Assembly (NCBI GenBank): GCA_034769895.1
Contig: CM068373.1
Span: 279,961,158-280,025,157, forward strand
Direction: 5' to 3'
DNA length: 64,000 bases
Source: Magicicada septendecula
Lineage: Eukaryota; Arthropoda; Insecta; Hemiptera; Cicadidae
Shown here: piece after piece, positions 21,911 through 34,134 of the stretch
How positions within the stretch are numbered: position 1 is the stretch's first letter
How the letters are laid out: the number at the start of each line of letters is the position of its first letter
The notes under the pieces: generated by a model
Databases searched by the model: none
Told to the model about the DNA's origin: nothing
The model's input: the letters and a program-made list of their open reading frames with translations, nothing else
Program-made: the position numbers and the translations under genes

Positions 21911-23958
21911 ATGAGTGAAGTTTGGAATTATTTTGAAATCGACATTGACAACAGATATGCTATATGTGGCATATGTGGAGCTCGTATTTCACGTGGAGGC
22001 GTATCTAAAACAACATCTCCTTTGAAAAAACATTTAAAACAACACAATTTTCTGGAACTCCAGGAAGCCATTAAAAACGTCACCTAAATGCTGCCGATGC
22101 AACCACTACTTCAACGGAAGATCTTGTAGATTCTCCTATGTTATCACCACTTCCGTTCACTAGTACCACTAGTTTACAAAATCTTCAGCCCATAGAAAAC
22201 CCTACTGTTTCTGAAAAGTCGTCTGAAATCTTCATCAATTAAATTTGACCATTTCTTCACTAGTAGACATACCTATTCTGTCTCCTGCAGAATCTTTTGA
22301 ATCCGAACAGTCTTCTTCTTCTTCTAAATCACCATGGACTTACAAAATTCCATCCACTAAGAATTTCAAGCGTTCTGTTAATCAGCCTACAATACAGCAA
22401 GTTATAAGCAAGACGCAATCGTTCAAAGCCGGAGACAAAAGAAGAGAAAAAATTACTCATTAAATTGCTGAAATGATTTGTAGACATGCAGCCTGTGTCA
22501 GTGGTTGAAGACATAGGTTTCCGGAAACTTATTCAGTATTTGGAGCCACGTTATCCAATGGTTACCAGGAAATATCTGGCCAACAATGTTTTACCTGAAC
22601 TTTATGAAAAACAGTGTACTGCAATACAATCTGAACTAAGAAAAGTTGAACACATATGTTTTACAATTGAATTTTGGACATCACTGTCCAATCAAGATTA
22701 CATGTCCTTGACAGCCCATTTTATTGATGATAATTTTAATCTGCAAGAATTCTGTTTGGAAGTAACTCCATTTTCAGAAATCTCACATACAGCTGCAAAT
22801 ATACTGGAATTTCTGAAAGACACTTTAGCTAAATGGGATGTTGCAGACAAAGTGCAAGCAATTGTTTATGATAGTGCTGCCAATATGGTTGCTGCAATGA
22901 ATACATCAGACTTTGGTCATATTCCTTGCCTTGCACATTTACTGCAACGTGTGTTGGACAGTGCCCTATTTAAAGAAGCAACTACATCAAAAATAGTTGG
23001 AACATGTCGAAGAGTAGTCAGCCATTTCAAGCATTCTGCTAAAGCTACAAAAGTCTTAAAAGATGCCCAGGCCACTGTAAAGACTAAGCAGCATCGTCTT
23101 ATACAGGATGAACCTACAAGGTGGGATTCTACTTATGAGATGCTTGCTAGGCTAAAGGAACAGAAACATGCAATTGCACTAGCATCATCAACTCTTGAAA
23201 TGACTACTGAACTGCGTACCACAGACTGGACATACATTGACAACCTTGAAGATATATTAAAGGTATTTTATGAAGCAACAAAAATCTTGAGCAAAACTGA
23301 AACATCTGCATCTGAAATAATTCCAATTATACATAGTACTCAAGAATTTCTTAAATTACAAACAAATTTGAGTACAGGGATGCTGGCTTTAAAATATGAA
23401 TTATTGTCGCAAATGAAACATCGTTTCCAAAATTGGGAACTTGAGGCTTTATATACTTTGCCAATGATGCTGGATCCTAGATTCAAAGGTAGAATGTTTT
23501 CAAATGAAAGAAATTTTGATATTGCAAAAAATATTTTAATCAATGAAATTAAAAAAAACAGACCTACTTCAGCAACTGACGAACAATCAAAAACAAGTAT
23601 TTCACCAGCTTTATCTTCTGAAAATAAAATTTTCTCAATGTATTCAAAAATACTCAACCGAGAATCAACTGGATCTAATCAAGGAACTCTTACAGCAGAA
23701 GAAGAAGTAAGACAGTACCTTGAGGAAAGTTTGGTGAAACAAGAACATAATGTTTTAGATTACTGGCGAAACAATACCAGACATCCATCTCTAAGAAAAC
23801 TTGCAAAAAGGTACCTATGCATTCGTCCATCTACAGTTTCTTCAGAAAGGCTTTTTAGTGCAGCAGGTGCTCTAGTGGACAAAAAGAGAAATAGACTAGA
23901 CCCAGAACGTGTAAAAATGCTGATATTTTTGAACAAAAATTTAAAATATAGATGTTAA
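21911..23958 (+). pseudogene. hAT transposase (BED finger plus hATC domain), broken
   Basis: Encodes the enzyme that would excise and insert this element. The N-terminal part (21911-22087) is a BED-type zinc finger: CGICG, then HLKQH (CxxC...HxxxH). Coding then changes frame near 22085 and near 22237, meets a TAA at 22461-22463, and shifts again near 22484. From 22486 a 490-codon frame is open to 23958: RNase H-like core (TIEFWTSLSNQDYMSLTAHF, YDSAANMV), the conserved TRWDSTYEML, and the C-terminal dimerisation motif SSERLFSAAG followed by DKKRNRLDPERVKMLIFLN. The core is well preserved while the linker is decayed, so the gene is a recent pseudogene. Confidence 0.9.
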
Positions 23959-24667
23959 ATTACATAGCTTGTTAGTGTGTTACCTACTATTTCAGTTGGT
24001 TAGGTTATATTTTATTTGTATTTCTTAAGACATATGGACTGCCATTTTACTGTAATAGGCCTGAATTGTTATTTAGTCATTGTAGTTTACTGTTGAAAAT
24101 TCCTTAAATAGTTTTATGAGACTTCTTCAATTTTTATTTGTGTATTTCTTCTAGTACAGTACTTTTACTTAGTTTTTTACTTGCCATCAAGACTATATTT
24201 AACTATATATTTTAGCTAATGTTGTTATATCCAAAATTTAAACCTAAATTTGAATAATTTCATATGAATTGTTGAAAACAGTGATGTTCAACAATAATAG
24301 AACAGTGTGGCCCAATATTAAAAATAGTTTTAAAACAGTGATGTTTCATCCTTGCTCAGTAGGCCTATTGTAATGTTTTATTAAAACAAGTGCTCATAGT
24401 TTAAATAACAAAAATTTTAATTTTTTTTTATGTTGATAACAATCTTTTGTTATCTAATAAATAAATAGAATACATTATTAAATTTAGTCTAATGAACAAA
24501 AAACAAGGGCTGGAAATAGTAATTAGTAGCCTACTAAGTTTTCTTTATAATATTTTATATTTAAATTTTAGAAGCATAAGAAAACAATATTGTCAATTAG
24601 TGCTACTCAATTTTAAGTTCAATGTGAGTTTGTTTAAACGATTTTATATTACGATATTAATTAATGA
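23959..24667. other. 3' untranslated part of the hAT element
   Basis: AT-rich and without ORFs of interest. It holds AATAAATAAATAG at about 24457, a possible polyadenylation region for the transposase gene. Nothing else seen. Confidence 0.5.
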
Positions 24668-24905
24668 CTCGTTGGGCACTTGGTGAAACATATTAATACA
24701 AAGGTTTTGTAAAATACCTGTTAAATTAACTCTGACAGCTGTTTCGACTAACTTAAGCCATTGTCAAAGAGCGAGTGTTCAGTAATTTCATTCACTCGCT
24801 CTTTGACAATGGCTTAAGTTAGTCGAAACAGCTGTCAGAGTTAATTAAAAAAATTTGTGAAACTTACCAAGTGTTTTTATATATTTTACAAAACCTTTGA
24901 TTTTA
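24668..24905. mobile_element. Fold-back (MITE-like) element
   Basis: The core arms 24725-24776 and 24793-24844 form a near-perfect 52-bp inverted repeat around a 16-bp loop. Outer arms AAAGGTTTTGTAAAAT (about 24701) and ATTTTACAAAACCTTT (about 24884) extend it, with CACTTGGT/ACCAAGTG further out. There is no ORF. The high arm identity implies recent insertion or gene conversion. Confidence 0.75.
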
Positions 24906-25289
24906 TATTAGATTTGTTTAGATTAGGTAGGTTATTCTGTTTTCAGCATATACAGTTATTCTGTTTGCATGAGTTCATCTCTTAAGTAACTTAATGCGTT
25001 ACAATTATTTATCATGTGACTTATGTTAAGGCCATTTCTACATTGTAGAAAAAATTGCAAATTTGATTTCTAAGTAGCTTTTTTTGTATTAACTTAATGA
25101 ATCTGTAAACCCATCAGAAAAAATAAGGTAACATAAATTTATTCGGTAAATTGTATAATTTTAATTGTATTAACATTTAATTTCACATTGTACAAATATA
25201 GGTTCACATATTTCTGTATAAGTTAGTTTAACAATTGAGTAAATTTAATTAAACCTAGCTTTCTTATATATTGTAACTTGACGACCTTT
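24906..25289. other. AT-rich stretch in the hAT element
   Basis: No ORF or repeat recognised. The right end, near 25270-25290, may be the truncation point of the Element 1-type copy that follows. Confidence 0.4.
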
Positions 25290-28200
25290 AGGGTACTGCC
25301 TTCTTCCTTAATGCCCAGCGTTGGGTTCGTCACTTTGTAAGAAGACCCTATATATGGCTGTAATCTGATCAAGCCCCACTGTTTGGGCTAGCCACTAGGT
25401 CACCAGACCGCTGTATGCCGGTCGTTACAAAAGAATAAAAATAAAATGGAAATTTCAATAATAATAGAATTTCCAAACAATAAAATAATTTTGTTTATGT
25501 TTATAGAGGTATGTATACAAGATCAATCTGTTTTTTAAAAGATTCTGGTAAAATTTTAATAACAGGTAGGTATTTATTGACCGTCGAGCACTTCTTGAAG
25601 ATTTGCACCAAGTCTGGAGTTAAATCGATTAACTCCAGGTAATAATCGATTGGTGACTTTCCTTACTGGTCCAATATCTTGCTCAAAATAGAGTATATTC
25701 TTCTCACTTAATACCTTCAGCCTTATAAATACCCTTAAATTACCCTGTGAAATAAGTACAGATACAAAATAATGGAAATATAAAGATTTATTGACAATTT
25801 TAAATAAATAATCGATATTTTATCGATGGAGAGCAATTATCGACTCTGTCTCAGGAATTATCGATTGTGTCATACAGAACAAAATTTTATGTTATATTAT
25901 ATTAAAGACAGGTTCTTTGAGCGATTAGAATTAATAGTCAGAGAAGGGTGACGAGAAAGTATAACATTAACAATTAACACATAAATACAATAATTACTAT
26001 TTAATAGTATTTAAATAATTCAGGTTATGATATTAGAATAAATGTTTTGTCGAACCAATGAAGACTGATGTGACGTCAGTGACTACGATGTAGTAGGCAG
26101 GTTTCGTTTTCAAGATGGCCGCTCCTTGGGTTGGTCTTGGCTATTGCATATGCGTCGAGTCAGAAAATTACTATAAAATTACCTTCATCAAGGTCTAAAA
26201 TGTCCCCGCACTGGTGTAATATGTCTGTTAATCTATTTGGTGTATTCTGGTGAAGTGTTCTGTGTAAACTTGCGTTAGTTAGTTTATTTTCTATTTGTTC
26301 AACTACTACGGTTAAGTTTTCAAGTTACGGTTAGGTTTGTAGAGTGAATCAGTTGTAATATAATGTTTTACTGTTTACTGTCACTCGTATAGTGAAGTTA
26401 GAGGTTTGTTTTCACTATTGTCGTGAATTTTTTTATAGTATTGGCTTCAAAAAGTGTCTAATTGGTCTAACTCCCGTTCACTGATTTCAATGGCTAAACG
26501 TTAGCATCATGTTCGACTCGATTTTAAGAACGTTTTTGTCACACACCTATTCAGCTTGATATTCCACAAAAGACTAATTAACTTGGTCATAAATCTTGCC
26601 CAGTTAATCCTTGAAAAAGTATTGTTAACATTTTTCGACTTCATACACATTAGAAAATATTACATTATATATGGAATTTTTCTATTTTATTCCTTACTTT
26701 TATGAATTACTAATCTTATTATTAGTTTAATCATCTTATTCCCTTTAAATTGATGTATTATAGTCCATATCTGTAGACATTTTGTGGAAATTAACAAATT
26801 TTGTTCACACTTTGGAAATATAGGCTCAAAATTGGATTTCCGTCTTTATACAAAATTCCTTCCATTTTAAATATTATTAATACTATTATAATAAATTTTA
26901 ATTAGTCATATTTCTCTTCCTTTCCTTAAATACATATAAATTACACCTTTGAACTGGTTTTTTGTGTTAATTTGTAGATTTGATATTGCTCTCTAAAATT
27001 AATTAATTTATATATTTTGACAATTTACAAAATGTTAAGGTATATTTCCTTATTGTCATTTTAATTCATAGGATCATTCCTAGTAGTAGTTAATTGTGTT
27101 ATCTTATATAAATCTGGGTAGTTTACAGGATTTATAAGTGAATTATATTATTTTATACTGGTTCTCTGATTTCACCAAATGGCCTAGATTTTAGAATTTT
27201 ATATTTCTTTCTTTCTCAAATAATTTAAACTTAATTCCTCCTCTGACTTTACATAATTACCATTATATGAAAATAACATGATCTACAACTTATTGTTTTG
27301 TGTAGTAGTTAATTAACACTACAATTATTAAAATAATTAATTATGAACATTGTTTAGTAATCTGCACAATTTAACATATTGCAGATACAGCTTAAACATA
27401 TCTCTTTTGACTATTTTTAATCTAACATAGCATACCTCTTAGAACATTATTACTGGTATGTAGGTTATTATTTATCAAACATAATTCTTTTTTTTTAAAA
27501 CACATAACATAAATCTTATTTTCTAATAAACCTTACAAATACATTTATTTAATACATTGATTTTAGGACTGTGAAATAACAGTCTATTTAAACATGTTAC
27601 ACTTATTCATACTATATTAGTACCAGTCCTTTTTGGTTTAAATCATTATTATTGTGATCCCCCACATCAGCAAACACCAACTCCCATACTTTATTTATTA
27701 TCATTTTTTATAAATGTCTTGTAAATAAAGATTTACATTAAAATAATAAAATACTGGAAACCTTCCATTTTATTATTTTATTATGCTGTTTATTATTTAG
27801 ATTTTAAAGTTGTGATATAGCATACTACTAAGTTATAGTATCACCAACTTTAAGTTTATTGCTTTTTTTAAAAAACACTTATACAAATTCACTTTCACTG
27901 TTGGTTCTGATATTCTGAGTCTTATTATCTCAGACCAGACCTTTAGTCATCATGGACCGTTAAGACTAGTTTATTTTCTTTATTACACAATAGCTTTAGC
28001 CAGTGCACTTCTTATAACGCTATACAACACTTTAGTTTTCTCAATAATTACATTTTTATAAGATTTTGGGTATGTTATACTTTCTTTGGCATAGTTTTTG
28101 TGGGTTTGGGATTGATAGTAGTTTATATAATAATAGGTTTTACTACGGTGTTTCTTTCATACTATGTCTTCCTCTCCTCCTGTCTTCCTTCTTGTCCTTC

Positions 28201-28766
28201 TTCCTATCTTCCTTCTGGTATTCATTCTTGTCCCTCTTCTAGTTTTCATTCTTGTCCCTCGTCTAGTCTTCACTCTTCTGGTCTTCTTACCTCATTCTTG
28301 GGTAAACCAAGGTACTTGGTGTTATCACGACTGAGGTTTAGTTTGGAGTATTTAATTTCTTCACTGAACTGATTTTATTCTTCTATACAGGTTTCAGGGT
28401 ATTGTTTTCTTCCTGTTCACAAACTTTATTCTTTCCTCTTCTTGTTTTTAGGGTATTTTGGTATTCACCACTCTTTGATTGAGTCTCTTTTTTCGGGATA
28501 TTGTCTTATGTAACTGGTTTACTGCTCTGAGCTTCCTGGGTAACTTACTGGTATTATACTATGAGTTGATGAGTTGCTTCAATACTTTCTTTGGTTTCTT
28601 TTAACAGTGGTTTTGATATATTATGTAGTGAGGATTTTTATCTTATTGTGTTTCATTCCTCTGATTTATTTAAATGTCATTCAATATTATTACAACATTT
28701 GTTGATGTAATTAAACTTTATGATTTCATATGACTTGAAATGTAGTGGATTTTCTGTCACGCTACA
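25290..28766 (-). mobile_element. Truncated Element 1-type copy: 5' LTR plus primer-binding site
   Basis: 25412-28766 matches the Element 1 LTR along its whole length with several percent divergence. It has an extra ~60 bp near 28390-28450. Between 25336 (TGTAAG) and 25411 it carries about 70 bases absent from Element 1. Next to it the minus strand reads AAG TGACGAACCCAACGC, and leader sequence similar to that of Element 1 continues to about 25290. It is therefore not a clean solo LTR but the 5' end of an element whose genes are gone. The right flank begins ATAT, as for Element 1. Confidence 0.8.
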
Positions 28767-29007
28767 ATATTTATGTATAATTTCAGAATTATTACAATAA
28801 CTATTTCATTAAACATAATTTTTATAATATAGAAGAATTATATAATATTCTTTTAGCCTTCATCAGCATCCTATTACTGAATTTACATCATTCACATTAC
28901 TCAACTCAGAATTGTCACTAAGGATTCGGTTTTGGATTCGAAAACAAAATATTCTGGTTCGGGTTCGAATTCGGATTCGGTAATTTCTTGGATTCGACCC
29001 ATCACTA

Positions 29008-29015
29008 AATATTAC
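29008..29015. repeat. Target-site duplication of hAT element, right copy
   Basis: AATATTAC, identical to 19178-19185. Confidence 0.93.
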
Positions 29016-30094
29016 TTAAATTAAAATGTAAGAGGGAGAAAGGAAATTTTGTATTTTGACAGAAACAATATAACTTAATGATGTTTTTTTCTTTTAATCT
29101 AATAAAGTAATATTGATTAGAATATTTAAATGTGAATTAGTAGTTATTTCAAACAACCATATTGTTTTTCAACACGTCTCATTAGAGATCCTGGACATGG
29201 TGAGTAAAAGGATTGAGTTGGTACTGAACAACATGGCGGCTGCACTAGCCGAAAGTATAGTTGTAAACAAAGTGTATTAATAAATTAATAAAAGGTAATT
29301 ATTAGTTAACATGTTTTCATTTGCACTTAACCTGTTAACCTTATATGTTACCTGATCGTCTTTATTCTCGTTCATTTCGTTCTTTCATATTATTGGATAT
29401 TTTTTCCTATTATTAATTATTTGTTTTCGAATATTAATTAACTTATTAAAACCCTTATCCCATGATGGACCTACTTCGTTTTCCCAAAATACCCCACACA
29501 TAAAATCGTTATCAATACGTAAAGTAAACACACAAATTTCACAGGCGCGTTACACTGCCCAAACATAATCATAAAATATACGTTTAACACATACAATAAT
29601 TTCAAAAATACGCATATACCAGGATCCTGGCAGGGTCGCCACTTGTGGAGAAACAAACTTTTTACCTTTTTATACGCATCCTAATTCCACTTACCCTGAT
29701 TCCGTTAAACTTACCTTTTTGATAAAAACTCCCCAAAAGATTCCAAACTCGCTAAAAAGGGTCGCCACGTTTTAAGGATATACATAGAAACCATGATACT
29801 TACCCTTAATTAATTTTGATCATGTAATGCCCTTAGATCAGAAGATTCACAGGTTTCGTTTAGATGAATTCTCGATGCAGAACTCAGGTTACGGGTGTAA
29901 CGTAATAACTAAGTTAACACATTTTTATGTTACTTAACAAATCTTATTTATTTTGACCAAAATTTAAATCTTTCTTTATTTCTTTTAACTTTTTATATGT
30001 GCTTTACTACACTGTTGTACTCTCTTATTCTAGGACACCTTACTATACTAACCCCTACTTACAAACCAGTGCTTAGCTTTAATTTCCCCTTTTT

Positions 30095-30136
<42 letters not shown>

Positions 30137-31310
30137 CTAGTTACAGAATTTCTTCTACCCCCCGTTTTATTAAAGAGTTCATACTGATTTATTTATAATC
30201 TTTTGGCCAAGAACTAAATGTATTTTCTCACTGTACTTAACTTCTCTCACTATCCAAATTATTTCACCATCACGCTGTTCACTTTCACTTTTATAGTCAT
30301 TTCGACCACATTAAACTGTCGCTGCGGTTTTGTTTCATTATTTAAAACTGTTGTAGCATTTTGCAGTGTCTGGTAGGCATTTTACTACATTTAGACCTAC
30401 CAGACAAAGTATTCCCGAGGCCACACTTCACTTATGTCCGCTCAGTGTGAGTGTATATTGCCGACTGCCCGAACCTCGTGCGCGCTTGGTTGCTTGCCTG
30501 CCAAGTGTTAGGCGTACGCCGCGCGGTTTCAACTCGTTCTGTGATTGGTTGTTTCAATCCCATATTCGACCATGGAATTCCTTTTACTTTCCCATGTGTC
30601 ATTTCTACGTCGCAAAAGGCGGCACACACGTGCGCTCGTACGCACCTTTCTGACAATTAACATTCTTGAGCTTTGTCGTACCTGTCACGGAGCTATAGTC
30701 GGTGACCAAAAATACACTCTGGGTGAATAAAAAGATTACCTCAAAGGTTGTCTACAGAGAATTTAACATGAAATTCTTTAAATTACAAAATCCCCTTCAG
30801 TTTGTCCTCCAGTTTAACACTGTGACTGCCTACAAAATGTCTGGAGAATGCCAGACACTGAAACACAATTGTCCTTTAGAATTCCAGCCGTTTTTAGCAT
30901 TTGCAGTTGTTACAACGTTATAGTCCAACATAAGGAAATTGTTCTCACCTTTCTATAATCAACTCAACAATGTCCTAAAAGAATGTAAGCTTTCACTCCC
31001 AGTGTCAATACTGTTAACCCTTACAGCTCCTTTTAATTCTGCCTTACCTACCCACTCCACTGATTTCAGCAGTTTTGTGTACAACCTGAGCTAACAAAGT
31101 TATGTTTTAAGTTGTATTGTGTTATGTGTAACAATTTTATACCATCTAGTATTTCTTCTTATTGAATACTACGCTATAGCTAATCTATACATGAAAAATA
31201 ATTTTAAAATTACTTTAGAGTACATAAAAATTTATAGTTGATCATTGTGTGGTATTGTTCAAAAAACGTTATCAGATAAACCTTCAACTTTAGGCATATT
31301 ATTAAAATTA
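29016..31310. other. Unassigned region with GC-rich block and (CA)n
   Basis: No supported gene. At 29624-29641 the minus strand reads TGGCGACCCTGCCAGGAT, preceded by ...CCACAAG, resembling an LTR end plus primer-binding site; a second GTGGCGACCC lies near 29757-29769. A (CA)n tract is at 30096-30135. A CpG-containing GC-rich block with CCAAT-like GATTGGTTG sits at about 30420-30650. This could be part of an unrecognised minus-strand LTR element or a promoter; neither is proven. Confidence 0.35.
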
Positions 31311-31465
31311 AAAACTACCAGTATGTTGGCAGTGGTAAATTGCTTACAACCTGGTTCATTTTCTAAATGCTTCGCCCACCCACCGAAATGTTAAGTGCCT
31401 GAAACGTTTAGAAAATGACCGAAGTTGTAAGCAATTTACCTTGGCCCAACAGTCTGGTAGTTTTT
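31311..31465. repeat. Fold-back inverted repeat
   Basis: AAAAACTACCAG...GGTAAATTGCTTACAACCTGGTTCATTTTCTAAA is mirrored by TTTAGAAAATGACCGAAGTTGTAAGCAATTTACC...CTGGTAGTTTTT. The arms are about 60-65 bp with few mismatches around a ~25-base centre (TTCGCCCACCCACCG region). No ORF; MITE-like. Confidence 0.7.
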
Positions 31466-31495
31466 AATTTAAATAATGCTGATTATGACCTGGCC

Positions 31496-31499
31496 ACTG
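31496..31499. repeat. Target-site duplication of Element C, left copy
   Basis: ACTG, matching 53676-53679. It lies directly outside the LTR ends (TGTAACCCC at 31500; CGGCACA ending 53675). Confidence 0.75.
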
Positions 31500-31868
31500 T
31501 GTAACCCCTCTTTCCTTTTATGTCTTTTTATATGTATAAAACAAACTTCTTTTTATTTCTTTTTATATTTCTTTTTCTTTAATTTTTTTTTTTGAAAGAG
31601 AAGCCACAAGTTAATTAGAACTAGGCCGGAGCCTAGAGAAGCCAAAATTGTGCTGGGTCCATTATGACGGGACTTGCAATGAAACTCGGCTGTAATATAA
31701 CAATAACAGTTTTTATTGTATCCCATCATTCGCTACATGTAGATGAAACTTTATCACATAATTATCACAAATAAATCACAAATATATCATAAATAAAGAA
31801 GCCCCATGTTTTAATAGTGTGAAAAGACAAGGTCTGTATCTCAACAATGATTCTATATATATATATAT
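31500..31868 (-). repeat. Element C 3' LTR, terminal part before Element A
   Basis: Nearly identical to 46650-47025. It includes the paired CCCCTCTTTC/GAAAGAG stem, the CTAGGCCGGAGCCTAG hairpin and GACGGGACTTGCAAT, and ends in (TA)n where Element A inserted. Confidence 0.9.
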
Positions 31869-33048
31869 TGTAACGTGTCAAAATTGGGTCATTTCATTTA
31901 TTACGGGTATGGGGCATTTGTATTTTTATTTATTTCATTTTTTGCGGGATTTTATAAAAAATTATTGTGAAAGTTTTATTTTACAACGAACATTAATTCC
32001 ATTATGACAGACCACGTGGCAAGTAGAACAGTGTTGAGAACAAAGCAGTAAGACGCAGTTGCTGTTGTGTAACTCGGCAAGGAATTTGCACCACCCTGAA
32101 TTTCTCAGAACTTTGCATAAGTGTGACCACGCACTCACGCGCAATACAAGTACGCGCTCTGTTGGGGCGAATTTGATTCAGCAATGTGCGTTTAAGCTGG
32201 AGGAAATAAAGTCTAAGTCCGGCCTCTTTTGTGACGTCGGCCAGTGCCTCGCTGAGATCGTATGCTGTCGTCACTCCGACAACTACAAGCATTGCATGGG
32301 ACGAAACTCCTGCGACGAAGCCCAAGGCAGTGGTTTCCTTAAAAGTATGAGATCACGTTAGCAACACCTGCTACGTTTTCTCCCGCAGTTGGTTAACTGA
32401 TCGCTCCGGCGACGGAACGAGCCAAGTTAGGCTCGTTGCAAAACTTTATATTTTAACAGTAAAAAGTGGAATGAGAGAAAAATTTATGTGACCGCGGTCG
32501 AGTAAAAAAGTAAAGAATGTAATTGTATAACTTTCGGACAGTAAAAAACAAGAAATTACAAGAAGATGAGTGCGCGCGCGAACCACGTTGCCGGCGGTTT
32601 TTCATTAAGGGCTGGGGCTTTATTATAAAAGGTTATGGGGTATTCAAAATGTTTTGGGGTTGATAAAAATAAATTTCATGTATGTGCGAGAGTTAAAAAT
32701 TGCAGGCTGGGCTCTGTCTGTATATCTGTTTTATATAGTGATCAGTAAGGTAAGATATTAGAGTAAGTTAGTATGTAGAAGATGCCAACAGAACAAAGAA
32801 ACATGTAACTTAATCTGTAAAACACTGAGCAAAGTTTTGAACAAAATTTTAAAATGATTGATTAATTAAAAAATAGTAATTTCTCTTCATAACAATGTGT
32901 CGAATCAGTTATTTCGATAACCTTAACACATGCTTGTATCTAACGTACTTGTGATTGGATCCTGGACCCTGATAGAAGAGATCGTGGTGGTAGGTGGAAA
33001 TTATGTAATTTTGTATTTAATAAATTTAAATTGTTATAGATTATAACA
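31869..33048 (+). repeat. 5' LTR of Element A
   Basis: 1180 bp, TG...CA. It contains a GC-richer 5' third (about 32040-32440). Antisense ORFs of about 60-130 codons occur in both LTR copies but are disrupted by the 32-bp indel between them, so I do not call them genes. Confidence 0.92.
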
Positions 33049-33050
33049 AT

Positions 33051-33068
33051 TGGCGCCCGTGACAGGAA
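33051..33068 (+). promoter_or_regulatory. Primer-binding site of Element A
   Basis: TGGCGCCCGTGACAGGAA begins two bases after the LTR end at 33048, the usual position of the tRNA primer site in gypsy-type elements. Confidence 0.85.
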
Positions 33069-33246
33069 CGAATTTTAATATATTTAATTAAATTCCACAT
33101 CTACGAGGATGCAAACATGTGTTAGGTTAGCGTAGCAAAATAAAAATGCGTTATGTACGCAAAGCTATACTGAAAGTAATATAGAAAATACATTACAAAA
33201 AATTAATTAATTAGATTATTAATATTTTGAATATCAATTATAAAAA

Positions 33247-34134
33247 ATGTCAGATAACGAGAATAAAGTAAATGAAAATAGTGTCGAAAATTTTGATGAC
33301 TCAAACATGTGCAATTTTGAAATACATTCGACTCCAAGTGTGAGTAAAGATAAAACAGAATTAAGCATGAGTGACCAGAGTAATGTAACTGAAGATTCGG
33401 GGATTCAAATAACCCCGAAATTGAGTAGGGAGTGTACAATTAATAAGGAAGAAGTCAGCTTCACTGACAGCAATGTAGAAATAACAGAATCAAAAATAAT
33501 GACAGGTGTCGAACATCAATCGACACCTATTTCAGTTAACCAAAATGAGAAGTCCGATGAGGACAATATGCTAACACGATTGTATAATATGATGTATAGT
33601 AATTTTAGTGACCTAAGAGGGGATATTAATATTAAATTCAAGGAACAGAATAGTAAATTTGATGGTATAAACAATCGTTTTGATGAAATTCAGACCGAAA
33701 TTAAAAGTGAATTTAATTGCAAATTGGAGGAACTTAAAACTGAAATTAATAAAGTACAAATCAACTGTGAGAGTAACTATAACAAATTGAAATATGAATT
33801 AAATGAAACATGGAGTCATTCATTAAAAAATATGAATAACAGAATTGACAAAATAGAGAGTAATGTGGTGGAAAATTCTGATAAACAAAGACAAAAGGTA
33901 ATTGAAAATTTTGAATGTAAAACAGAGGATAATTATAATGATATGGGTAAAAACGTAGTAGTAGAGAGTAAGATAACAAGTGATAACAATAATGTTGAAA
34001 ATAATGAGAATAATCATATTGAGTATAATAATGTGTTTGAAGAATTGGTATCAGAAAGTGATACGGTGAAACTAAATAATGAAAGTACTGAGGAGTTGGT
34101 GGAATGTGATAATGAAATGTTAATGTGTGTATGA
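33247..34134 (+). CDS. Element A gag-like protein, N-terminal part
   Basis: A 295-codon ORF starting 198 bases after the LTR. It has a Ser/Thr/Asn-rich start, then a coiled coil at about residues 105-205 (IKFKEQNSKFDGINNRFDEI and onward), then an acidic Asn/Glu-rich part ending EMLMCV. The same plan is seen in Element D at 14138, including the QNSKFD heptads. It has no zinc knuckle and no enzyme motif. Probably a particle protein (Gag) relative. In D the homologous frame runs past this stop, so TGA at 34132 may be a mutation. Confidence 0.6.
   Translation: MSDNENKVNENSVENFDDSNMCNFEIHSTPSVSKDKTELSMSDQSNVTEDSGIQITPKLSRECTINKEEVSFTDSNVEITESKIMTGVEHQSTPISVNQNEKSDEDNMLTRLYNMMYSNFSDLRGDINIKFKEQNSKFDGINNRFDEIQTEIKSEFNCKLEELKTEINKVQINCESNYNKLKYELNETWSHSLKNMNNRIDKIESNVVENSDKQRQKVIENFECKTEDNYNDMGKNVVVESKITSDNNNVENNENNHIEYNNVFEELVSESDTVKLNNESTEELVECDNEMLMCV

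Larger units (their letters stand above)
19186..29007 (+). mobile_element. hAT DNA transposon carrying nested insertions
   Basis: The ends are TAAGGATGGGTTGA (19186) and, reverse-complemented, TAGTGATGGGTCGA (29007), flanked by identical 8-bp duplications AATATTAC. Both ends carry clusters of GATTCGG/CGAATCC subterminal motifs, as found near hAT termini. The transposase gene is on the plus strand (21911-23958) and is broken. The 9.8-kb length comes from later insertions: a TIR element at 20013-21771, a fold-back at 24668-24905 and an Element 1-type LTR at 25290-28766. Without them the element would be about 4.4 kb. Confidence 0.92.

Noticed and set aside
25412..28766. Solo LTR interpretation of the third Element 1-type copy
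   Set aside because: Primer-site and leader sequence continue beyond the LTR at 25290-25335, and the two flanks show no matching duplication, so a truncated 5' end fits better.
30366..30730. ORFs in the GC-rich block
   Set aside because: Overlapping ORFs on both strands with Arg/Cys/His-rich composition; no domain and no splice context.
32002..32325. Antisense ORF in the Element A LTR, also at 38538-38933
   Set aside because: It lies in an LTR, is antisense to the element, and is altered by the 32-bp indel between the two LTRs. No known domain.
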